Below the pieces are notes generated by a model that saw only the letters and a program-made list of their open reading frames with translations, did no database searches and had not been told where the DNA came from. Shown here in pieces: positions 31,497 to 40,232 of a stretch of 64,000 bases of DNA (positions are counted from its first letter, which is position 1; every line of letters starts with the position of its first letter). Position numbers and translations under genes: made by a program. Origin of the DNA: Oligoflexia bacterium (GTDB taxonomy: Bacteria; Bdellovibrionota; UBA1018); the NCBI GenBank assembly GCA_014378465.1, contig JACMNQ010000057.1, positions 221,540-285,539 on the forward strand, in the 5' to 3' direction.

Positions 31497-32297
31497 ATGC
31501 GGATTGCAGCCATTCAGATGAACTCGACTCCCGACCGTGACCACAACATGAACCAGGCTTACCAGCTGTTTCAGGAAGCCATGGAATATGGTCCGAGCCT
31601 GATTTCGTACCCTGAAAATTTCACGCTGTTCGTGGATGATCAGGATGCGCTGTTTGAACAGGCGGAGACGATTCGAGGCCATACGGTCGAAGTGCTCCAG
31701 GAATGGGCCGCTGAACATGACGTCTGGCTACTCGCGGGCAGTCTGCCGATCAAAGCCAAAGAAGGTCGAGTCACGAATACCAGCCTGCTGCTCACCCCCG
31801 AAGGCGACATCCACTCTCGTTACGACAAGATGCACCTCTTCGACGTGGAACTTGCCGGGGACCGCTCCTACCTTGAGTCCAAAAACGTCGAACCCGGTAA
31901 AAAGCCCGTGCTTGCCGACACTGCCTGGGGAAAATTCGGTCTCTCGATCTGCTACGATCTCCGATTTCCTGAGCTCTACAGAAAATACTCCGCTGAAGGT
32001 GCTTCGGTGCTGTTTGCTCCCTCCGCCTTCACGGCCCTGACGGGCAAAGCCCATTGGGACGTTTTGACGCGCGCACGCGCGATCGAAAATCAGTGCTATG
32101 TGATCGCTCCTGCTCAGACGGGTTCACCTTACGAAGGTCGCATGACGCATGGACACACGCGCATTGTCGACCCTTGGGGCAAAATCATCGCTGAGCGTCC
32201 GGCAGGACCCGGAGTCGTCTGGGCTGAAATGAATTTCGACGCGCTTGAAAAGATCCGCACGGATCTGCCGGCTCTCAAGAACCGCCGACTCAAGTAA
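31497..32297 (+). CDS. Nitrilase-family carbon-nitrogen hydrolase (Nit1/Nit2-like amidase)
   Basis: Starting at the ATG at 31497 gives 266 residues beginning MRIAAIQMNS, the canonical family start; the frame extends seven codons further upstream without a ribosome-binding site. The catalytic triad is visible: Glu in ISYPENF, Lys in RYDKMHLFD and Cys in SICYDLRFPELYR. These and the YDKMHLFDV context match the Nit1/Nit2 branch, which removes mis-transaminated glutathione or acts as an omega-amidase on alpha-ketoglutaramate. That specificity is inferred. It is cytosolic, with serB 41 bp downstream in the same direction. Confidence 0.85.
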   Translation: MRIAAIQMNSTPDRDHNMNQAYQLFQEAMEYGPSLISYPENFTLFVDDQDALFEQAETIRGHTVEVLQEWAAEHDVWLLAGSLPIKAKEGRVTNTSLLLTPEGDIHSRYDKMHLFDVELAGDRSYLESKNVEPGKKPVLADTAWGKFGLSICYDLRFPELYRKYSAEGASVLFAPSAFTALTGKAHWDVLTRARAIENQCYVIAPAQTGSPYEGRMTHGHTRIVDPWGKIIAERPAGPGVVWAEMNFDALEKIRTDLPALKNRRLK

Positions 32298-32338
32298 ATC
32301 CCATCCGGATTCATCGGGCATTGTGTTACTTTGGAAGC

Positions 32339-33562
32339 ATGGAAGCCACAGGAAACTCCACCGTCCTCATCACGGTCTCCGGTCATGATGCCCCCGGAAT
32401 CACTTCGGAGCTGACCGGCATTCTCGCCGAAAGCCAAGTCAACATCCTGGACATCGATCAGGCCGTGATCCGGGATCTGCTTTCCCTTTCCATCCTTTTT
32501 GAAATCGCGCCGAGTTCGACCGTGGCGACTTCCGCTGCCGCGACTGAAAAAGCCCTCATCAAGGATCTGCTCTTCAAAGCGACCGAAATGGGAATGAAGC
32601 TGGAATTCCGAAATCTCGGCCCTGCCAAAGCACCGACTCCCAAGGCTTATCACTACGCCGTGACTCTGATCGCTGAACCGGTCAGCGCAAAAGCCCTGCA
32701 CGAAGTGACCGCAGTGCTCGCGAAATTCAAACTCAACATCGATGTCATCGAGCGTCTGAGCGAAGGCGAATTCGGCTGCGTGGAAATGCTGGTCTCGACC
32801 ACGCAGGAACTCGACCGCAGCGAACTCAAGAAACAGCTCCTCTCCATCGCGAGACAGCAATCCGTCGACATCGCGCTGCAGGCCGAGGGCCTTTATCGCC
32901 GCGCCAAACGCATGGTCGTCTTTGACATGGACTCCACCCTGATCCAGAGCGAAGTCATCGATGAGTTCGCACGTGAAAAAGGCGTCTATGACGAAGTTTC
33001 CGCAATCACCCATGAAGCGATGTCCGGCAAGATGGATTTTGATGAAAGCCTCAAAAAACGCGTCAGCAAACTCAAAGGCCTGACCACCGCCCAGATCGAC
33101 ACGGTCTATTCACGGGTGCAACTCACTCCGGGGGCTGCGGATCTCATCCACGTACTCAAGAAACTCGGTTACAAAGTGGCCTTGATCAGCGGCGGCTTCA
33201 CCTGCATCGCCAACCGCCTGAAGGACCAGCTCGGCATCGATTTCGCCTATGCAAACACGCTTGAAATCGAGAAAGGTGAACTGACTGGCAGAGTGATCCT
33301 CCCGATCGTCAATGCTCAGCGCAAAGCGGATCTCCTCGAGATCATCGCTCAACAGGAGCAGATTCATCTGGATCAGGTCATCGCCATCGGAGACGGAGCC
33401 AACGATCTTCTGATGCTTGAAAAGGCGGGGTTGGGCATCGCGTTCAATGCGAAGCCGGTGGTCAGTGAAAAAGCCGCATTTTCGATCAGTCAGAAGAATC
33501 TTCGATCGATCCTGTACTTGCTCGGAATCTCGGGCCGCGACCTTTCAGAACTCCTGACTTGA
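32339..33562 (+). CDS. serB: Phosphoserine phosphatase with N-terminal ACT domains
   Basis: 407 residues from the ATG at 32339. Residues about 8-165 are two ACT-like domains (VLITVSGHDAPGITSELTG; YHYAVTLIAEPV...LHEVTAVLA), which usually bind amino acids for feedback control. The HAD catalytic part has VFDMDSTLIQSEVIDE (nucleophile Asp), GKMDFDESLKKRV (substrate cap), LISGGFTCIA (motif II) and AIGDGANDLLML (motif IV). It makes serine from phosphoserine in the last step of the pathway. All key residues are present. Confidence 0.95.
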   Translation: MEATGNSTVLITVSGHDAPGITSELTGILAESQVNILDIDQAVIRDLLSLSILFEIAPSSTVATSAAATEKALIKDLLFKATEMGMKLEFRNLGPAKAPTPKAYHYAVTLIAEPVSAKALHEVTAVLAKFKLNIDVIERLSEGEFGCVEMLVSTTQELDRSELKKQLLSIARQQSVDIALQAEGLYRRAKRMVVFDMDSTLIQSEVIDEFAREKGVYDEVSAITHEAMSGKMDFDESLKKRVSKLKGLTTAQIDTVYSRVQLTPGAADLIHVLKKLGYKVALISGGFTCIANRLKDQLGIDFAYANTLEIEKGELTGRVILPIVNAQRKADLLEIIAQQEQIHLDQVIAIGDGANDLLMLEKAGLGIAFNAKPVVSEKAAFSISQKNLRSILYLLGISGRDLSELLT

Positions 33563-33594
33563 ACAGTTGACCGCTCTATGTTGAAATAGTGCAC

Positions 33595-34290
33595 ATGAAC
33601 ATAGCACTTTTGTCGATGGATGGTTTCCTTTTTGCACTTCGGTGGTTTCACGTCTTCTTCGGTGTGATCTGGATCGGCCTTCTTTACTACTTCAACTTCG
33701 TTCAAGGCCCGTTCTTCGCCGAGACCGATGCTCCGACAAAATCCCAGGCCATTCAGAAACTCCTGCCTCGCGCACTCTGGTGGTTCCGTTGGGGCGCCAT
33801 GTTCACTCTGATCACCGGAATTCTGCTGGTCACTGGCCGCACGCATCAGGGCTTCAGCTTCGCTTCTTCCTGGGGAGTGAACATCCTGACCGGCATGTCT
33901 CTGGCCACCGTCATGTGGTTCAATGTCTGGTTCATCATCTGGCCCAATCAGAAAGTCGTCATCGCTTCAGCCACTCAGGTGGCTGGAGGCGGTACTGTCA
34001 TTCCTGAAGCGGCAGCTTGTGCGGCAAAAGCGGGCCTGGCTTCACGCACCAACGTTCTTTTCTCCATCCCTGTTCTCTTCTTCATGTCAGCTGCGAGAAA
34101 TCTGAACGTGACGGTCGATGAAAGCTCCAAATTTGGACTCTGCGCCGCTTTGATCGCGATTGTGATCCTCGGCCTTGAATTCAACGCCATCAAAGGCAAG
34201 ACGGGCCCTCTCACCACCGTGAAAGGGGTCATTCATTGCGGCTTCGCACTTGCCCTCGTGATGTATGCCATCGTTGAGATCACGCTCTGA
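33595..34290 (+). CDS. PuuD-like (urate oxidase N-terminal family) membrane protein without cytochrome domain
   Basis: 231 residues with about six membrane helices. The N-terminal RWFHVFFGVIWIGLLYYF and the later LWWFRWGAMFTLITGILL resemble the membrane part of PuuD-type urate hydroxylases (DUF989), where His and Trp line a haem or quinone site. Known PuuD proteins are longer, with eight helices and a fused C-terminal cytochrome c; no CxxCH motif is present here. Proteins of this short type are common and uncharacterised. The urate link is therefore weak. A GTG two codons upstream is an alternative start. A strong terminator follows. Confidence 0.6.
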   Translation: MNIALLSMDGFLFALRWFHVFFGVIWIGLLYYFNFVQGPFFAETDAPTKSQAIQKLLPRALWWFRWGAMFTLITGILLVTGRTHQGFSFASSWGVNILTGMSLATVMWFNVWFIIWPNQKVVIASATQVAGGGTVIPEAAACAAKAGLASRTNVLFSIPVLFFMSAARNLNVTVDESSKFGLCAALIAIVILGLEFNAIKGKTGPLTTVKGVIHCGFALALVMYAIVEITL

Positions 34291-34295
34291 TTTCA

Positions 34296-34334
34296 TCACC
34301 GTCTGAGCTGAACTCCAGCTTCGTCCGACGGTGA
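34296..34334. other. Long hairpin between the PuuD-like gene and its terminator
   Basis: TCACCGTC (34296-34303) pairs with GACGGTGA (34327-34334), and inside this AGCTG pairs with CAGCT. It precedes the T-tailed terminator hairpin at 34349, so the 3' end of the transcript carries two successive stem-loops. Confidence 0.35.
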
Positions 34335-34348
34335 CTTCAAAACTTTGA

Positions 34349-34378
34349 CCCGTTCGGCACTGCCGGACGGGCATTTTT
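34349..34378 (+). terminator. Strong rho-independent terminator
   Basis: CCCGTTCGGC (34349-34358) and GCCGGACGGG (34362-34371) form a ten-pair stem (one G-U) with a three-base loop, followed by CA and five T. It ends the PuuD-like transcript from the left. The convergent gene stops at 34378, so it may also slow transcription from the right. Confidence 0.85.
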
Positions 34379-35250
34379 CACTTCAAGATCTTCGAATAGA
34401 TCCCGTCCAGGTATCGCCTGCCATATTCTTCGATGCCCGATTTGAGCCGGCCCTTGCTGAGCCTGGAGAAGACGTCCTTCTTCTTGTAGAGATCGACTTC
34501 CAGGAAAAGACTCTGGACCACGGTCACCTGAAAGGTCTTCGTGTCGCAGGCCGCGTGGTGCCACTCTCCCCAGCCATCAAAATAGTGAGCCGTATAAGCA
34601 TCACGAATCCAGACCGTCGCTTCATCAGCACTCGTCGCGCGTCTCACATCCAGGATCTGACGAATCGCGCGCATTTTTCCGGGGGCGAGATTCAGCTTTC
34701 GACTGACGAAGCTCGGAGTGTCGGAAATCGGGATCTTTGCTTTGAACCCTGAATCACCGAACCATTTCCAGGGGTCGAGCGGATCACCGGGAAATTCATA
34801 CTCCATACGCCGCTGGGTTTTCCGGTAAGCCTGTATCCGGGCTTTGACCAGTTCGAGGAGCTTGTCTTTTCGCTTCTCTTCCTTCACGGCGGAGACCTGA
34901 CTGACTTCGGCCTGATTCAGTTTGAAGTTGCAGGGGAACTTTTCGCAATCATGGATCGCGTCGAGATCCTGCTCAGCCCAGGGGGACCAGCTGTTCCAAT
35001 TGGGCGAAGCTGGGTCGAAATACGGCCCGAATTCAAGTTGGTAAGTGCGTTGAACCGCAGCTTCGCATTCCTTGATTCCTGGAGTCGAAAACTTCTGCAC
35101 CCTCGCGAGATCCGTGAAGATCGCTTCCGAATGATCTCCGAACCACGCCTGTTCCTTGTTCTTCTGCAGCAGCTCGGACACTGGACCGTAGGGCGTGAGG
35201 ACCAATGCCCCGCCACCCAATGCCGCTGCAGCCAGAACTCGCAAAGCCAT
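34378..35250 (-). CDS. Exported protein of unknown function behind MlaD
   Basis: 290 residues. A short hydrophobic N terminus (MALRVLAAAALGGGALVL) suggests export or a membrane anchor. The body is mixed alpha/beta with many Trp, Tyr and Lys residues and Cys in ECEAAV, DCEKFPCNF and AACDTKTF, so disulfides are possible. The C-terminal part reads like a lipid- or cell-wall-modifying domain only in a loose sense; I recognise no motif. It starts three bases after the MlaD-type stop and is surely in that operon, suggesting a periplasmic role in the same lipid transport process. Confidence 0.55.
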   Translation of the reverse strand: MALRVLAAAALGGGALVLTPYGPVSELLQKNKEQAWFGDHSEAIFTDLARVQKFSTPGIKECEAAVQRTYQLEFGPYFDPASPNWNSWSPWAEQDLDAIHDCEKFPCNFKLNQAEVSQVSAVKEEKRKDKLLELVKARIQAYRKTQRRMEYEFPGDPLDPWKWFGDSGFKAKIPISDTPSFVSRKLNLAPGKMRAIRQILDVRRATSADEATVWIRDAYTAHYFDGWGEWHHAACDTKTFQVTVVQSLFLEVDLYKKKDVFSRLSKGRLKSGIEEYGRRYLDGIYSKILK

Positions 35251-35253
35251 AAT

Positions 35254-36837
35254 TTATCTCAGTGTAAAGAGAATCTTGATGTCTTCATCGTCAAAGGTGA
35301 TGCCGGCTCCGTAGAACCAGGCGAAGTTTGAAGAACGACCGTCGACGGTCTCGACTCTGCGAACGGATTCAATCCCGCCCTTGACATAAAGACTGCTCAG
35401 CACTTTGTCATAGGCAAAAGGAGTCACTTGCAAAGTCATGCGGTCATTGACCGCAATCCCTCGTCCGCGGGAGTAGATGTCGTTTCTGAAGATGAACATC
35501 GACTCCTTGTCGTGAGGACCGAGGTTGAGAGCCACTGAAATCGCTCCGTCACCGTGCAATGAGCCGGCTGAAACATCGATGCGACGATAAAAAGTCTTGC
35601 CCAGCATTGCCGTGAGAAGAATTCCGCCTTCTTCGACTTCGCGGGTTTCAACCGTGGTCGATTGGCCACCGGCAACTGAAGTCGTCGTATTGAGGACTTT
35701 CAATTTGCCGCGAGGATCCAGCGAGATTCCCAGAAGGTAGTAACGGTCCGGTTCAGGCCAGATGCCCAGTCTGAAAAAGCCACGTCCGCCGCGATAAACG
35801 GGTACCTGTTCAGCACCGACGTCAACGACGAACCTCACGCCGCCCACCTTGCTCAAAAGCTTGTTGAGGTTATGCAGTGCCAGTTTGATCTGATCAGCGT
35901 AGGCCGGATCATTGAGAAGCATTCCCAGTGATCCCTGACCTTGATTGATCCGGGTCATGATGCTTCTGAACTGCTCCAGGGAGTCTTCGAGCTTTCCAAG
36001 TGAGCGCTGTGCAGTCGTATTGAGGTTGCCTTCGGGAGAAAGAGTCTTCGATGCGTTGAGCAGAGCCACGTTGAGCTGCTGCATGGCTGCACGCATCTCC
36101 TTCGGATTGATCGAATCCTTGAGGTTGGTCGTGAGATGAGTCATCTCCACCACGAGAGTGTCGACCTGATTGACCAGCTTTTCAATGTCCTGCGACTTCT
36201 GTCCGACCGGAATTTCCTTGGAATCCTGTCGAGGAGCCGCGATTGCGCCTGGAAGCAGATTCTCAAAAGCCAGATCCAGGACTCGTGCGGTGGACTTCCA
36301 GATTTTCTGACAGGCGGCTTGCCCAGTGGCCTGCCATGCGGTTTGTATGACGATGCCTTCGAGTTTCAGCTGATTTGCACCCTCCGCAGAAGGAGGTAGG
36401 GGCGTTTCCTGAGGAACGGCAACGGCCGGAGGAGTGAAATTTCCATTGGCCGGAGCCTTGTCGACGTGCTGACTGCCGACGTACTTGACGGGCTTGAGTT
36501 CCACGAACTTGTCGCCCAAAAAGCCTTCACCGCGCAAGTAAGCGCGAGTGCTCGGAAGGACTTCGACGGGTGCGGTGATGCAGATCCCGAGCTTCACGTG
36601 AGTTTCCGTGAGCTCAACGCTCTTCAGGTAACCGATCTGAAGTCCAAGCGAGCGAATCGGAGACTTGGTCTTGAGGCCCGTCGCATCCTCAACGTTGATG
36701 CTGACCAGCTCACAGGGTCTCCACCAAAAAGGTTTGTCATTGACGAAAACCGTCAAGGCTCCAATCAAGGTCAACCCCAGAATGATGAAAAGGCCAACCC
36801 GGATGCGTGTGGAAGAACTGGCGTGAGATGGATTCAT
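35254..36837 (-). CDS. MlaD/MCE-family lipid transport protein
   Basis: 527 residues. One N-terminal membrane helix (about 13-31, RVGLFIILGLTLIGALTVF) is followed by the MCE domain (about 40-120: VSINVEDATGLKTKSPIRSL, GLQIGYLKSVELTE, LRGEGFLGDKFVELKP). MCE domains form hexameric rings that pass lipids between membranes. The remainder is a long helical region (LVNQVDTLVVEMTHLTTNLK) and a C-terminal beta-rich domain of about 200 residues, much longer than MlaD of enterobacteria (about 180 residues). This suggests a longer tube or an outer-membrane contact. The ATG directly abuts the permease stop codon. Confidence 0.85.
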   Translation of the reverse strand: MNPSHASSSTRIRVGLFIILGLTLIGALTVFVNDKPFWWRPCELVSINVEDATGLKTKSPIRSLGLQIGYLKSVELTETHVKLGICITAPVEVLPSTRAYLRGEGFLGDKFVELKPVKYVGSQHVDKAPANGNFTPPAVAVPQETPLPPSAEGANQLKLEGIVIQTAWQATGQAACQKIWKSTARVLDLAFENLLPGAIAAPRQDSKEIPVGQKSQDIEKLVNQVDTLVVEMTHLTTNLKDSINPKEMRAAMQQLNVALLNASKTLSPEGNLNTTAQRSLGKLEDSLEQFRSIMTRINQGQGSLGMLLNDPAYADQIKLALHNLNKLLSKVGGVRFVVDVGAEQVPVYRGGRGFFRLGIWPEPDRYYLLGISLDPRGKLKVLNTTTSVAGGQSTTVETREVEEGGILLTAMLGKTFYRRIDVSAGSLHGDGAISVALNLGPHDKESMFIFRNDIYSRGRGIAVNDRMTLQVTPFAYDKVLSSLYVKGGIESVRRVETVDGRSSNFAWFYGAGITFDDEDIKILFTLR

Positions 36838-37623
36838 TTAATTGTTCACCGTAAGTTTCGCAAACCCGAAGGGCAAGAAGGAAGTCAGAATATAATCACT
36901 GCAAAGAACCGTGAGAAAAGTGGCCACGACGGTATTGCGAGTGGCGAGGCCGACGGCCCGTGCTCCACCCTGCGCCTGGTAACCACAGAAACAGCCGATC
37001 GAGGTCAGTACCGTGCCGAAGACCGCACCTTTGACTACACAATGAGTCATGTCGATCGCATCCACCACTTTGGCGAATTGCATCCAATAGATGGCTGAAT
37101 CCAGTCCCATGATTCCGCAGGCAATGCCTGCACCAGCAAGAGACGCGACCGCGGAAAAGAAAATTGCGAGAAGCGGCACCATGAAGAGGCCAGCGAGAAT
37201 TCGAGGAGTCACCAGAAACTCGATCGGATCCACTGCCATCACTTCGAGGGCGTCGACCTGTTCCGTCACGCGCATGGTGGCGATTTCAGCCGCCATGGAG
37301 GCGCCTGCCCGGCCAGTCACCATGATTGCGGTCATCACCGGTCCGAGTTCGCGGAACAGCGAGACGCCGATGCTGCCTCCGAGAAGTGCTTCGGCACCGA
37401 AGATCTTGAACGAGATGTAAAGCTGGTAGCCCAACACTGCGCCCATGAACATGGCCGCGATCGTGATGACTCCGCTGGAACTGACGCCGATGGCTTCGCA
37501 CTGTTTCAAAAACAGGCCTCGACGACGCCACATTTTGGGAAGTGTTTCGAAGGATCTGAAGCAAAAAAGACCGAAGTCCCCGAGAGTGAGCACTGCTGAT
37601 TGGAAGACTTCAATGAGTTTCAC
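36838..37623 (-). CDS. MlaE-family ABC lipid transporter permease
   Basis: 261 residues, the standard size. It shows the family's amphipathic N-terminal helix, then about five membrane helices and the conserved blocks LFRELGPVMTAIMVTGRAGASMAAEIATMRVTEQ (split across residues 90-125; key EQVDALEVMAVDP follows) and GFCGYQAQGGA-like FCGYQAQGGARAVG. Together with the MCE protein it should move phospholipid across the envelope. The usual ATPase (MlaF) is not adjacent; upstream is the divergent MMPL gene. The TAA stop is immediately followed by the MlaD-type ATG. Confidence 0.9.
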   Translation of the reverse strand: MKLIEVFQSAVLTLGDFGLFCFRSFETLPKMWRRRGLFLKQCEAIGVSSSGVITIAAMFMGAVLGYQLYISFKIFGAEALLGGSIGVSLFRELGPVMTAIMVTGRAGASMAAEIATMRVTEQVDALEVMAVDPIEFLVTPRILAGLFMVPLLAIFFSAVASLAGAGIACGIMGLDSAIYWMQFAKVVDAIDMTHCVVKGAVFGTVLTSIGCFCGYQAQGGARAVGLATRNTVVATFLTVLCSDYILTSFLPFGFAKLTVNN

Positions 37624-37788
37624 GATCGTTCCAGTTAAGACCAGAACTGGCTCAAAGACAATCGTTTAGAATAGAAAACTCCTTCACCAGAATGGTCTGA
37701 CGCATCGCAACTCAAGCTTGCGAGAGCGGCCACGGGAAGGCATTCTGATCTGGTAATAACTTTTTTGTCGGGATACCCATTTCACACC

Positions 37789-40221
37789 ATGAATTTCTTC
37801 ACTCGAGTGATTCTCCGCCGTGCGGGATGGATCACAATCCTCGGTTCGCTCCTGTCGTACGCCGGGGGCTACTATTCGGTACAGCTCTACAAGAATCTGC
37901 GAACTGACATCGAGGAACTTCTGCCGACGACCGCCCGCAGTGTCGTCGACCTCAATCAGGTCAAGGACCGCCTCGAATCCATTGATAACCTCGCCGTGCT
38001 CGTTTTTTCGAAGGATACTCAGGCCAGCCGGCGCTTCGTCACCGAGCTTTCTCATCGTCTTGAAAAAGCGCCGAAGGACACCATAGCCAGCGTCGAGTAC
38101 AACATTTCGAAGGAACTGCAATTCTTCAAGGAACGGCGCGCCCTCTACATGGATCTTGTGGACCTGAAGAAAGTGCGGGACTACGTACGGGACCGGATCA
38201 GCTATGAGAAATCACTTTATAATCCCCTGACCATCTTCAGTTCCCAGAACATTCCGGAACCTCGCCTGGATCTCATGGGACTTCAGAAAAAATACGATGG
38301 CAAGGCTTCCGCCTACTCTCGCTTCCCAGGAGGCTACTACACGACTCCCGACGAGACCAAGCGAGTGGTACTGGTCAACCTCCCCGGGAATGCCTCGGGC
38401 GTGGCCGGGACCCATCGTCTCAAGGACTATGTCGTCAGGACGATCGCTGAGCTCAAGCCGGAGTCTTACGCTGCCGACATCGAGATCAAATACACGGGGG
38501 GCGTTCAGAACAATATCGAAGAACAATCGGCTCTCATCGCCGACCTTGAACTCTCAACGGTTGTCGTCATGCTTCTGGTCAGCATCGCGATGCTGATTTT
38601 CTTTCGTGCACCGCGCGCCGTCTTCGCACTGCTGGCAAGTCTGCTCATGGGAACGGTCTGGACTTTCGGCGCTTCCTATTTTGCAGTGGGTTATCTGAAC
38701 GCCAATTCCGCGTTTCTCGGCAGTATCGTGCTGGGAAATGGGATCAATTTCGGGATCATCTTCATCGCCCGCTACCTCGAGGAACGTCGAAACTACAAAG
38801 AACATTCGCATGCTCTGGACCAGGCCATGACCCATACTGCAACTTCGACCTGGACTGCCGCGCTGGCCGCCGGCCTTTCTTACGGCTCCCTGTCACTCAC
38901 CAGCTTTCGCGGATTCACCCAGTTCGGGATCATCGGCCTGATCGGAATGGTCCTCTGCTGGATCAGCGCGTTCACGCTCCTGCCCGCATTTCTCACCCTT
39001 CTCGACCGCATGAAGAGTCTTGGACCCAAGCAAAACTATCAGCATTCGAAGATCGCAGGCTGGTTCGCGGAGTGGGTCAGTCGCCATTCGAAACTCATCT
39101 CGTTCGCGTCCCTCGCACTCACCGTCGTGGCGCTGGGAACGTCAGTGAAATACACTCCCAAGATTCTCGAAACGGATCTGAGCAGACTTCGGAACAAGGA
39201 GAGCATGGAGCGTGGCTCGGGCTACCTGTCCAAGTACGTGGATGAAATTTTCAATCGCTACCTCTCTCCCATGGTCATTCTGCCAAAGACACGGGAGGAC
39301 GCGATCAAGATTGCCGAAGCCCTGAAAAAGAAACAGGCTGAAGAAGGCAAGTCGAGCCTCATCGCTTCGGTGCAGACCATCGACGATTTCATCCCGAAGG
39401 ATCAGCCAGAGAAGATCGCAGTCCTGCGTGAAATCAAAAAACTCCTGCCTGAGCGCATCTTCGTGCGCCTGCCGAAAGTCGAGCAGGCCAATGCTCGTGA
39501 GTTCCTGACTCCGCAGGCGATGCTGCCTCTGGACCTCAAGGACCTGCCTGGACTGGTCCTCACCAAGTTCACCGAAAAGGACGGAAGCGTCGGAAAAATG
39601 GTTCTGGTGGAACCGCCCCTGACTCAGGAAACTCTGGACGGAAACAACCTGATCCACTTCATCCGGGATCTTCGAACTGCGGCCGATGCGGTCTCTCCCG
39701 GAACTCCGGTCGCTGGAAGCCTTCCGATTTCCTCTGACATGATCGAGTCCATCACGAAGGATGGTCCGAAAGCGACGCTCTTCGCCTTTCTCGCGGTTGT
39801 CATCCTGATCGTGATCCTGTTCCGAAAACTCAACACCATTGTTCCAGTTCTCACGGCGCTTCTCATGGGAGTGATCTGGCTGGGCGGAATCATTCTGGGT
39901 TTCGGCGTGAAAATCAACTTCCTGAATTTCATCGCCCTGCCCATCACTTTCGGCATCGGAGTGGATTATGGCGTGAACATCTTTCAACGTTACCGTGAAG
40001 AAGGCGGCCAGAACATCGTGAAAGTGATCGGCGACACGGGTGGCGCAGTCGCTCTCTGCAGTTTCACGACGGCAACCGGCTACGCATCGCTCCTGATCGC
40101 GCAGAATCAGGCCTTCGTGAGCTTCGGACTTCTGGCCGTGCTCGGGGAAGTGACCTGCATCGTGGCAGCCATCGTGAGCCTGCCTGCCCTGCTTTTGACT
40201 TTCTCCAGGAGAAGGGTTTAA
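37789..40221 (+). CDS. RND-superfamily MMPL exporter, HpnN-like
   Basis: The ATG at 37789 begins a 810-residue protein with a membrane helix at the N terminus, a large periplasmic loop, five or six helices, a second loop and a second helix bundle: the two-fold RND layout. MMPL-type sequence includes LVSIAMLIFFRAPRAVFALL, GNGINFGIIFIARYLEE and, in the second half, FGIGVDYGVNIFQRYREE with the buried acidic residue of the proton relay. HpnN-type members move hopanoids or other lipids to the outer membrane. Neighbours for lipid transport (MlaE/MlaD) and lipid synthesis (PAP2) support a lipid cargo, which is inferred. The PAP2 gene follows after 11 bp. Confidence 0.8.
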   Translation: MNFFTRVILRRAGWITILGSLLSYAGGYYSVQLYKNLRTDIEELLPTTARSVVDLNQVKDRLESIDNLAVLVFSKDTQASRRFVTELSHRLEKAPKDTIASVEYNISKELQFFKERRALYMDLVDLKKVRDYVRDRISYEKSLYNPLTIFSSQNIPEPRLDLMGLQKKYDGKASAYSRFPGGYYTTPDETKRVVLVNLPGNASGVAGTHRLKDYVVRTIAELKPESYAADIEIKYTGGVQNNIEEQSALIADLELSTVVVMLLVSIAMLIFFRAPRAVFALLASLLMGTVWTFGASYFAVGYLNANSAFLGSIVLGNGINFGIIFIARYLEERRNYKEHSHALDQAMTHTATSTWTAALAAGLSYGSLSLTSFRGFTQFGIIGLIGMVLCWISAFTLLPAFLTLLDRMKSLGPKQNYQHSKIAGWFAEWVSRHSKLISFASLALTVVALGTSVKYTPKILETDLSRLRNKESMERGSGYLSKYVDEIFNRYLSPMVILPKTREDAIKIAEALKKKQAEEGKSSLIASVQTIDDFIPKDQPEKIAVLREIKKLLPERIFVRLPKVEQANAREFLTPQAMLPLDLKDLPGLVLTKFTEKDGSVGKMVLVEPPLTQETLDGNNLIHFIRDLRTAADAVSPGTPVAGSLPISSDMIESITKDGPKATLFAFLAVVILIVILFRKLNTIVPVLTALLMGVIWLGGIILGFGVKINFLNFIALPITFGIGVDYGVNIFQRYREEGGQNIVKVIGDTGGAVALCSFTTATGYASLLIAQNQAFVSFGLLAVLGEVTCIVAAIVSLPALLLTFSRRRV

Positions 40222-40232
40222 CCTCAACGGAC

